Assembly (NCBI GenBank): GCA_963847345.1
Contig: CAWJZU010000022.1
Coordinates: 496,001-560,000, forward strand
Length of the DNA stretch: 64,000 bases
Reading direction: 5' to 3'
Origin: DATARH01 sp963847345
GTDB taxonomy: Bacteria > Pseudomonadota > Alphaproteobacteria > ATCC43930 > CGMCC-115725
Shown piece by piece: positions 57,301-64,000 of the stretch (position 1 is the stretch's first letter; each line of letters opens with the position of its first letter). A program made the position numbers and the translations under genes. The notes beneath the pieces are model-generated. The model made no database searches, was not told the origin of the DNA, and saw only the letters and a list, made by a program, of their open reading frames with translations.

Positions 57301-58236
57301 ATGTCACGCAAGCTGCGTGCCGCCGTCGCCCAGTTGGGTCCGATACACCGCGCCGACAGCCGCGAGGCGGTCGTCAAGCGGCTCTGCGCGCTGCTGCGCG
57401 AGGCGCACGGCAATGGCGCGCGGTTTGTCGTGTTTCCCGAATTGGCGCTGACGACGTTTTTTCCGCGCTGGTGGATCACCGATCAAGAGGAAATCGACCG
57501 ATGGTTCGAGCACGAGATGCCGAACGCGGCGACGCGGCCGCTGTTCGATCTCGCCCGGGAACTCGGTGTCGGCTTTTATCTCGGTTACGCGGAGCTGACC
57601 CAGGAGAAGGGCGAGAAGCGCCACTACAACACCTCAGTCCTGGTCGATCCGGCGGGCCGCATCGTCGGGCGCTATCGCAAGATTCATCTGCCGGGACATT
57701 CCGAGCACTTGCCGCAGGCGCCGTTCCAGCACCTCGAAAAGCGCTATTTCGATGTCGGAAATGAGGGATTTCGGGTCTGGCGCTTCATGGACGCCGTCGT
57801 CGGCATGTGCATCTGCAACGACCGGCGCTGGCCCGAAACCTATCGGGTCATGGGGTTGCAGGGGGTCGAGATCGTCGCGCTCGGCTACAACACGCCGATC
57901 GAGAACATCCACCACCGCGAGCCCGAGCATTTGCGCCAGTTCCACCACCTGCTGTCATTGCAGGCCGGCGCCTACCAGAACGCGACGTGGGTACTGGCCG
58001 CGGCGAAATGCGGCGCCGAGGACGGGTTCGCGATGATCGGCGGCTCGGCGATCGTCGCGCCGACCGGCGAGATCGCAGCGCTGGCGCTGAGCGAGGACGA
58101 CGAGGTGATCGCGACGACGCTCGATCTCGACCTCGGCGCCTATCTCAGGCGCACCGTCTTCAATTTCGAGAAGCACCGCCGGATCGAACATTACGGCCTG
58201 ATCACCGGCCGCACCGGCGCAAGGACCGAGGTGTAA
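57301..58236 (+). CDS. Carbon-nitrogen hydrolase, N-carbamoyl-D-amino acid hydrolase-like
   Basis: 311 residues, nitrilase superfamily with the Glu-Lys-Cys triad: VVFPELALTTFFPRWW, RIVGRYRKIHLPGHSE and GMCICNDRRWPETYRVMGLQ. The size and the ICNDRRWPE and NTPIENIHHREPEH text match D-carbamoylases, which release CO2 and ammonia from N-carbamoyl amino acids. GGAGG lies upstream. Composition is again GC-rich like the core genome, so it is probably not part of the preceding pair. The substrate could equally be another ureido compound. Confidence 0.85.
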   Translation: MSRKLRAAVAQLGPIHRADSREAVVKRLCALLREAHGNGARFVVFPELALTTFFPRWWITDQEEIDRWFEHEMPNAATRPLFDLARELGVGFYLGYAELTQEKGEKRHYNTSVLVDPAGRIVGRYRKIHLPGHSEHLPQAPFQHLEKRYFDVGNEGFRVWRFMDAVVGMCICNDRRWPETYRVMGLQGVEIVALGYNTPIENIHHREPEHLRQFHHLLSLQAGAYQNATWVLAAAKCGAEDGFAMIGGSAIVAPTGEIAALALSEDDEVIATTLDLDLGAYLRRTVFNFEKHRRIEHYGLITGRTGARTEV

Positions 58237-58253
58237 CAACCCCGCCACGACGT

Positions 58254-59903
58254 TCAGTTGCGGCCTGACAGCAGGCCGCGGGCAATAACCTGCGCCTGAA
58301 TCTCGGCGGCGCCCTCGAAGATGTTCAGGATGCGCGCATCGCACAGCACACGGCTGATTGGGTATTCAAGCGCGTAACCATTGCCACCGTGGATCTGCAG
58401 GGCATTGTCGGCATTGGCCCAGGCGACCCGCGCCGCGAGAAGCTTCGCCATGCCGGCCTCGACGTCGCACCGCCGGCCGCTGTCCTTCTCGCGCGCCGCG
58501 AAATACGTCAGCTGACGCGCCAGCATCGTTTCGACGACCATCATCGCGAGCTTGTTCGAGACCCGCGGGAAGGCGGCGATTGGGCGCCCGAACTGACGGC
58601 GGTCGAGTGCATAGGCGAGGCCCAATTCGAGCGCGTTCTGCGCGACGCCGACCGCACGCGAAGCGGTTTGTACGCGCGCGCTCTCGAACGTCGCCATCAG
58701 CTGCTTGAATCCCTGCCCTTCCGCTTCGCCGAGCAGACAATCGGCCGGCACCTCGAACCCGTCGAACGCGATCTCGTATTCCTTCATGCCGCGATATCCG
58801 AGCACCGGGATCTCGGTGCCGCTCATGCCGGCGGCCGGGAACGGGTTGGCATCGTCGCCGCGCGGCTTCGGCGCGAGGAACATGCTGAGGCCGCGATAGC
58901 CGCTGTCGGCTGGGCCGGTCCGCGCGAGCAGCGTCATCAGATCGGCGCGGGCAGCGTGCGTGATCCAGGTCTTCGCGCCGGAAATACGGTACACCCCGCC
59001 ATCGCGCACCGCGCGGGTCTGCACGTTGGCGAGGTCGGATCCGGTATTCGGTTCGGTAAACACCGCAGTCGGGAGCACCGCGCCGGAGGCGATGCCGGGC
59101 AGAAAGCGAGCCTTTTGCGCCTCGGTCCCGCCGCCCCGGATCAATTCGCCGGCAATTTCTGACCGGGTGCCGAGCGAGCCGACGCCGATATAGGCGCGCG
59201 ACAGCTCCTCGGAGACGACGCACATCGCCGCCTTTCCCAACCCAAGCCCGCCGTGCTCCTCAGGCAGCGTCATGCCGAACACGCCGATAGAGGCCAGCTC
59301 GTCGATGATTTCGATCGGGATGAGACGATCGGCGCGGTGCCATTCATGCGCGAACGGAGCAATGGCGCGCTCGGCGAACCGGCGGACCTGGTCGCGGATC
59401 ATTTCGAGCGTCGGGTCGTCGAGCGCGATGCGCCCAAAAGCCGCCGGCGATCCCTCCGCGAGCAGCGCCGCCAAGCGCGATCGCGCCTCGCCGAGCCCGG
59501 CGACAAGAAGCGCGGCGTCACCTTCGCGCAGCGGCGCAATTTCCGCCTCCGACAGGCCGAGATCGCCGGGGCGGACGATTTCGGATTGCGACATCGCGAT
59601 GCCGCCGGAGAGCTGAGCCAGATACTCGCCGAACGCGATCCGCAGGATCAGGGCCTCGGCCACGCCGAACTCGCCGACGCCGTCGAGGCGCAGCGCCCAT
59701 TGTCGGGCCTGGCGCAGCGCCTCGACATAGGTCGCCATCCAGGCGAAGCCGTGGACTGCCGTCTGCTCGTGGTCGATCAGCGCACCATCGAGCGCGCCGC
59801 CGGACGTAACGCGCTCGCCGACATGCACTAGGGCGTGGCGGAGCACTGCTTCGGCCGTCTTCAGCGCTCGTTCCGTCGCGGCGAAAAGATCATTCCGTTT
59901 CAT
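58254..59903 (-). CDS. Acyl-CoA dehydrogenase family protein
   Basis: 549 residues, FAD enzyme. The start at 59903 (MKRNDLFAATERALKTAEAV) has GGAGG nine bases upstream. The first ~145 residues are an extra helical domain not found in the 380-residue core enzymes (HEQTAVHGFAWMATYVEALR, SQSEIVRPGDLGLSEAEIA). Then come the usual domains: TLPEEHGGLGLGKAAMCVVS, VFTEPNTGSDLANVQTRAV, GAKTWITHAARADLM, and the C-terminal YALDRRQFGRPIAAFPRVSN and QIHGGNGYALEYPISRVLCD. The catalytic Glu position is probably in the RILNIFEGAAEIQAQVIARG block. It converges with the hydrolase gene. Confidence 0.88.
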   Translation of the reverse strand: MKRNDLFAATERALKTAEAVLRHALVHVGERVTSGGALDGALIDHEQTAVHGFAWMATYVEALRQARQWALRLDGVGEFGVAEALILRIAFGEYLAQLSGGIAMSQSEIVRPGDLGLSEAEIAPLREGDAALLVAGLGEARSRLAALLAEGSPAAFGRIALDDPTLEMIRDQVRRFAERAIAPFAHEWHRADRLIPIEIIDELASIGVFGMTLPEEHGGLGLGKAAMCVVSEELSRAYIGVGSLGTRSEIAGELIRGGGTEAQKARFLPGIASGAVLPTAVFTEPNTGSDLANVQTRAVRDGGVYRISGAKTWITHAARADLMTLLARTGPADSGYRGLSMFLAPKPRGDDANPFPAAGMSGTEIPVLGYRGMKEYEIAFDGFEVPADCLLGEAEGQGFKQLMATFESARVQTASRAVGVAQNALELGLAYALDRRQFGRPIAAFPRVSNKLAMMVVETMLARQLTYFAAREKDSGRRCDVEAGMAKLLAARVAWANADNALQIHGGNGYALEYPISRVLCDARILNIFEGAAEIQAQVIARGLLSGRN

Positions 59904-59993
59904 CGGCGCAACCTCCGCCAACCGCGCTTCGGCCGCAAGCGGATCAAAAGCCCTGTTCGAAAAATGAGCCTGTGTCCTCGCCGGCTCTGATGG

Positions 59994-60227
59994 CTATTGC
60001 TCGGGGGCGTTCCGGTAATCCAGCAAGGGGGTATAGGTTCTCGTCGAGCCGGCGTTTGAATTGGGGTTGGACACGCTCGAGGGAGAGTGCGTCATCCGTA
60101 CCGCCGCTATATCGTCGCTGATCGCGTTGACATTCTGGATATCGCTGGACCGCTGGGGCGCCCCGATCCCGCACGCCGCTGCGCACGTCGCGAGCACAAG
60201 CGCCAAGCCGTAGCGCAACAGGACCAT
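59994..60227 (-). CDS. Small putative lipoprotein
   Basis: 77 residues: MVLLRYGLALVLATCAAACG gives a signal peptide with a lipobox-like AAC-G, so Cys19 may be lipidated. The mature part is polar and Ser/Asn-rich (MTHSPSSVSNPNSNAGSTRT) with no recognisable domain. It sits 13 bases downstream of the tiny membrane-protein gene and might be cotranscribed with it. Confidence 0.5.
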   Translation of the reverse strand: MVLLRYGLALVLATCAAACGIGAPQRSSDIQNVNAISDDIAAVRMTHSPSSVSNPNSNAGSTRTYTPLLDYRNAPEQ

Positions 60228-60240
60228 AATTCTCTCCCGG

Positions 60241-60375
60241 TTAGACCGAGATGAAATAGGTCACCAGAAATAGAATAACAACGAGCACCAGCCCTACCGT
60301 CAGGACATAGCGCGTTACCCCGGGCTTCTGGCCCTGGCTGGCGTCCTGCGGACTCTTGACGATGCGATCGTCCAT
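60241..60375 (-). CDS. Tiny single-span membrane protein, 44 residues
   Basis: Reads MDDRIVKSPQDASQGQKPGV, then a transmembrane helix (VLTVGLVLVVILFLVTYFIS) and a stop. GAGGGGCAGGG precedes the ATG. The charged N-terminus followed by one helix ending at the C-terminus is a common architecture for small alphaproteobacterial membrane proteins. Function unknown. Confidence 0.6.
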   Translation of the reverse strand: MDDRIVKSPQDASQGQKPGVTRYVLTVGLVLVVILFLVTYFISV

Positions 60376-60545
60376 CCCTGCCCCTCGGTTGTAAGCATCC
60401 TTGCCCTCGCGAACGGCGCGATGCGCAGGATCGATCCCAGCGCCGAAGGTGAACCATTAAACGCGCGACCCCGCGCCTTGCCGCGGCGCGGCCGGCTCCT
60501 ATAGTGACGGCAGCCGTCGCCGGCAGCGCAGGAATTGGGGAGGCC

Positions 60546-61290
60546 ATGGCCAGACTGAGCGTCAACCTCAACAAGGTCGCGCTGCTGCGCAACTCGCGGC
60601 ACACCGGGGTGCCGGATGTGCTGCGCTTCGCTCGCATCGCGCACGATGCCGGAGCCGACGGGCTGACCGTGCATCCGCGGCCCGACGAGCGTCACATCCG
60701 CCGCAGCGACGTGCCAGCGCTGGCCGAGCTGATGCGGCCGTGGCGCCCCGGGTGCGAGCTGAACATCGAGGGATATCCCGACGAGCGGCTGTTCGAGATC
60801 GTGCGCGAAGTCCGCCCGGAACAATGCACGCTGGTGCCGGACCCGCCCGGCGCCTTCACCTCGGAGGAGGGATGGAAGCTCGATGGCAGCGACGACGCGA
60901 TTGTTGAGAACGCTATCGCCGCGTTAAAGCCGCTCGGCTGCCGCATCATTTTGTTTGTCGATCCCGACCCAACCGTCGTCTCCCGCTTGGGCAACACCGG
61001 CGCCGACGGGATCGAAATCTATACCGGGGCTTACGCAGCCGCGTTCCGCGCCGGTAACGGCTCAGCCGAGCTGCGCGCCTGCGCCGAGACCGCGTCACGC
61101 GCCGCCGCGTTGGGGCTCGTCGTCAATGCCGGCCATGACCTCAATCTGAAAAACCTGCCGGGCCTCGTTACGGCGCTGCCCAATCTGGCGGAGGCTTCGA
61201 TCGGCCACGAACTGACCGCCGACGCGCTTGAGATCGGTTTTTCCAGCCGCAGTCCGCGCCTACAAGGCGGCGCTGGCCGGCGGGCATTAG
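60546..61290 (+). CDS. pdxJ: Pyridoxine 5'-phosphate synthase, frameshift near the end
   Basis: About 247 residues, TIM barrel that condenses 1-deoxyxylulose-5-phosphate with aminoacetone phosphate in vitamin B6 synthesis. MARLSVNLNKVALLRNSRHT, GLTVHPRPDERHIRRSDVP, CELNIEGYPDERLFEIV and VNAGHDLNLKNLPGLV are family motifs. Removing one C of the CC at 61247-61248 turns the end into IGFSSAVRAYKAALAGGH with a TAG at 61288-61290, the normal C-terminus; as written the frame runs on for 115 more codons. AATTGGGGAGGCC precedes the ATG. Confidence 0.92.
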
Positions 61291-61305
61291 GTCACTTTCA
61301 AAACA

Positions 61306-61333
61306 CCCCTCTCCGCCCTGCAGGGGGAGAGGG
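61306..61333. repeat. G/C hairpin between convergent pdxJ and MFS genes
   Basis: CCCTCTCC and GGAGAGGG around a GCCCTGCAGG core; in reverse it reads SLSPCRAERG, a peptide common to a dispersed intergenic palindrome family. It may also end both transcripts, since pdxJ and the exporter gene converge here. Confidence 0.55.
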
Positions 61334-61399
61334 AGGGGCCCAGCGCGCAAGCGCTGGGAGGGTGAGGTGGGTCCGGCCGGCGCTCTGGCCTCTCCCGCC

Positions 61400-62913
61400 C
61401 TACCTCTCGCCCGACCGCGTTGGGCTGAGCCCCCGCGGAAACGCGAAAACAAGCACCAGCGTGCCCGCCGCAATCAGCGCCGCGACAAGAAACGCCTGGT
61501 GCGCCGCGACCGCGATCGCGTCGGCGAGCCGCGCGATCTGCTCCGGGCTCGAGGTTGCCGCGCGCGTCCGGCAGAAGCAGCCGATTGACCGAATCGCCCA
61601 ACCCCGGCAACTCGCCGATGCACGCCGAAATTGACGATCGCCCCGAACAGCGCCGCGCCGACCGACATGCCGATCATCCGCATGAACATTTGCGAACCGG
61701 TTGCGACGCCGCGCTCGCGCCACGCAACCGTACCCTGGATCGCGACGATGAACGTCGTGTTGCAGAAGCCCATGCCGTTGCCGATCAGCACCGACCCTGC
61801 CACCGGCCACGCCACGCCCGCCGCCGGGTCGAGCGTCAGCAGCACCGCGCTGCCGGCGATCAGCGAAGCGCCGCCGATCGCGAATGTCAGCCGGTACGAC
61901 GTGCGAACCATCAGCCTGCCGGCGACGATCGACGCGACCATCCAGCTGACCGACGCCGCTCCAACGACAAAGCCGCTGACCCCGGCGCTGTACCCCATCG
62001 CGCCCTGCACATAGGTCGGCAGCAAGGCGCTGACCGCCATATAGGCCGCCGACGCGCCGAAGCCGCCGAGATTGCACAAGGCCAAGACGCGCTGGCGCCA
62101 CAGGCGGATCGGCAGCATCGGCTCGGCGACGCGCTGCTCGTGCAGCACCAGCCAGACCAGCGCCCCGGCGCCCACCGCCACTAGCGCCGCGATCGCCGCG
62201 CGGCTGAGGGTTACCGCTTGCACCAGAGCCAGCATCAGCGCGCCGATGCCGACGATCAGCAACGCGCCGCCAAGATAGTCGATGCGATGCGCGCGCCGCT
62301 CGACCTGCTCGCCCAAAAACAGCGCGAACATCGCGACACTGACAAATCCGATCGGCAAGTTCACCCAGAACACGACCGACCAATGCACGGTCTCGACCAG
62401 AAAGGCGCTGGCCGCCGGCCCGACAACGGCGGCAAAGCCCCACACGGCCGACATCGCGCCCTGGATACGGGCGCGCTCGGCCGGGGTATAAACGTCGCCG
62501 ATGATCGTCACCGCGATCGGCTGGATGGCGCCGGCGCCTATCCCCTGGATCGCGCGAAAGACGATCAGCAGCTCCATCGAGCGGGCAAACCCGCACAGCG
62601 TCGTGCCGGTGAGAAAGATCGCCGTCCCGGTAAAAAACACCCGTCTGCGGCCGTATATGTCAGCCAGCCGTCCGTACAGCGGGATGGTCACCGCCATGGT
62701 CAGAAACGGCACCGCGAACACCCAGCTGAACAGGTGAAATCCGCCGAGATGGCCGATGATCGTCGGCAGCGCGGTCGCGACGATCGAGCTTTCGACCGCC
62801 GGCATGAAGATCGCCATCAGCGCCGCCGCCAGCACCAGACCGCGGCGCGGCACGGCGACGGCCGGACGCGCTTCCTCCGCCACCGTCTGGTCCAAGCCCG
62901 CCGCTCCCAGCAT
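61400..62913 (-). CDS. MFS multidrug exporter, DHA2 (14-span) family, two frameshifts
   Basis: About 500 residues, inner-membrane drug:H+ antiporter. AALMAIFMPAVESSIVATAL (motif D1 analogue), PLYGRLADIYGRRRVFFTGT (motif A), FRAIQGIGAGAIQPIAVTII and WGFAAVVGPAASAFLVETVH (motif C, antiporter) are clear, as are many hydrophobic spans. Near 61610 and 61565 the frame changes; the true C-terminus probably reads LPGLGDSVNRLLLPDARG, then QIARLADAIAVAAHQAFLVA to SPTRSGER at 61400. No adjacent regulator or membrane-fusion gene. Confidence 0.88.
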
Positions 62914-63070
62914 TGGAAATCGGCGGCAGATTACGGTGGAGGATCGCGACCAACAATCCGGATTACCGATAATAGCCGCAGCTCTGCCGAGCGGTTGTGC
63001 ATTCGGGTGTCTTGCGAGATTGCGCCTGACGCGCCGGGCCGCTAGACAGCAGCAAACAGGAGAAGCGTCG

Positions 63071-64000
63071 ATGCCCGATGGAATGAACCCGACCCCTGCC
63101 CGCCATCGTCAGGGATGGCTCGGCCGCGATCTCGACCCCAGCGCGCTCTACTGGGATTTCACGCCCTCCCATCTCGCCGCGATCGACGAGCTAATGGAAC
63201 GGGTCGAGCAGGAGAACCTGCCGTTTCACGAGATCCGGCGCGAGCACTTCTCGCATTCGGCGCTCGACGCCGATCTCGCCGTCGCCCTCGAACGCATTAA
63301 GACCGGGCCCGGATTGCTGATCATGCGCGGTTTTCCGGTCGATAGATACGACGACGAGCGGATGCAGGCCGTCTATTGGGGCATTGGGACGCATTTCGGC
63401 ATCGGCTGCTCGCAGAGCGCCGACGGCGATTATCTCGGCCACGTCACCAATGTCGCGAAGGCTTCGCGCGGCTATACGACCGACCGCGAATTGCATCTGC
63501 ATACCGACTCGGCCGAGATCGTCGGGCTGTTGTGCATTCGCGACGCCAAGGAGGGCGGCCTCAGCATCTATTCCAGCTCGCTGAAGGTGCGCGAGATCAT
63601 CGCGCGCGAGCACCCGGAATACCTGCCGGTGCTGGAACACGGGTTCCGCTGCGACCGGCGCGGCGAGGAAGCGCCCGAAGACGAGCCGGTAACGCCGTAC
63701 CGCGTACCGGTATTCTCGACTCGCGACGGCGTGCTAACCTGCCGCTTTGTGCGCGGCGTCATCGACAAAGGCGCCGAGCGGCTCGGCGAGCCCTTGTCGC
63801 CCCTCGAAAAGGAGGCATTGGCCTGCTTCGAGGAGGTTGCGACGCGAGATGACGTCCGCTTCGAGGTGATGCTGCGGCCGGGCGAGGCCTCGTTCATCAA
63901 CAATTACGAGATCCTGCACGCGCGCACCGGCTTCGTCGATCGGGACGAGCCGGCGAAAAAGCGGCTCCTTTATCGTCTCTGGCTGGAAGGCCGCCCGCCC
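63071..64000 (+). CDS. TauD/TfdA-like Fe(II)/2-oxoglutarate dioxygenase, cut by window end
   Basis: 310 residues are visible, with no stop before 64000, so the gene continues. Start MPDGMNPTPARHRQGWLGRD. Iron ligands: the His-x-Asp in ELHLHTDSAEIVGLLCI near residue 140 and the distal His in NNYEILHARTGFVD near residue 280, with RLLYRLWLEG carrying the 2-oxoglutarate-binding Arg. LLIMRGFPVDRYDDERMQAV is the usual N-terminal block. The substrate is unknown. Confidence 0.85.
   Translation, partial: MPDGMNPTPARHRQGWLGRDLDPSALYWDFTPSHLAAIDELMERVEQENLPFHEIRREHFSHSALDADLAVALERIKTGPGLLIMRGFPVDRYDDERMQAVYWGIGTHFGIGCSQSADGDYLGHVTNVAKASRGYTTDRELHLHTDSAEIVGLLCIRDAKEGGLSIYSSSLKVREIIAREHPEYLPVLEHGFRCDRRGEEAPEDEPVTPYRVPVFSTRDGVLTCRFVRGVIDKGAERLGEPLSPLEKEALACFEEVATRDDVRFEVMLRPGEASFINNYEILHARTGFVDRDEPAKKRLLYRLWLEGRPP

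Overview
The window is high-GC DNA from an alphaproteobacterium. The evidence is the set of lpxB, trmB, gloA, pdxJ, ppk-ppx, phbB/phaA (polyhydroxyalkanoate) and urt-ure genes, the amino-acid style of these proteins, and dispersed palindromes of the VIPAKAGI and CGTAGGGCGGGT types. A Rhodospirillales- or Hyphomicrobiales-like host is an inference; there is no rRNA or tRNA gene to settle it. Many genes, including housekeeping ones (lpxB, trmB, pdxJ, ureD, urtC), carry single-base frameshifts. At several of them removing one base from a 2-3 base run restores the frame, so a good part of the breakage looks like consensus error rather than biology.

Layout. 1-9.4 kb is a mobile and defence graveyard: a tyrosine recombinase plus IS91 transposase, a DUF3987 gene with two small followers, an IS1380 transposase, a type III Res stub, a deleted hsdM, a Panacea-type antitoxin with its partner, and an IS5 element with terminal repeats. 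9.5-32 kb is mostly ordinary chromosome: trmB and an orphan ABC ATPase, lpxB-gloA, a PRC-barrel exported protein with a long proline/glutamine repeat, a DUF35-thiolase pair, ppk-ppx, phbB/phaA, a ThDP enzyme, a TPR protein, MmgE/PrpD with an SDR, and an Asp-box beta-propeller. 32-35.2 kb holds two adjacent genes of unknown function, one a long repeat-like protein. 35.2-42.7 kb has a GMC oxidoreductase followed by an amidohydrolase-DUF1801 fusion, a lone rfbA, and a second GMC oxidoreductase with its small subunit.

42.9-53.0 kb is one continuous urea module: the urea ABC importer urtABCDE runs directly into urease ureDABCFG, mostly with overlapping or nearly touching genes. No ureE is present. 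53.2-57.3 kb is a compositionally different pair, a NodU/TobZ-type O-carbamoyltransferase and a 733-residue protein with an SGNH-hydrolase-like domain; it is the best candidate for an undescribed biosynthetic or modification cassette. 57.3-64 kb returns to ordinary genes: an N-carbamoyl amino acid hydrolase-like nitrilase, an acyl-CoA dehydrogenase, two tiny envelope proteins, pdxJ, a DHA2-type MFS exporter and a TauD-like dioxygenase cut by the window end.

Functionally the conserved part describes a cell that imports and hydrolyses urea, stores carbon as PHA and phosphate as polyphosphate, and has several oxidoreductases for alcohols, acids and acyl-CoAs. All functional calls rest on motif recognition by eye; no database search was run.
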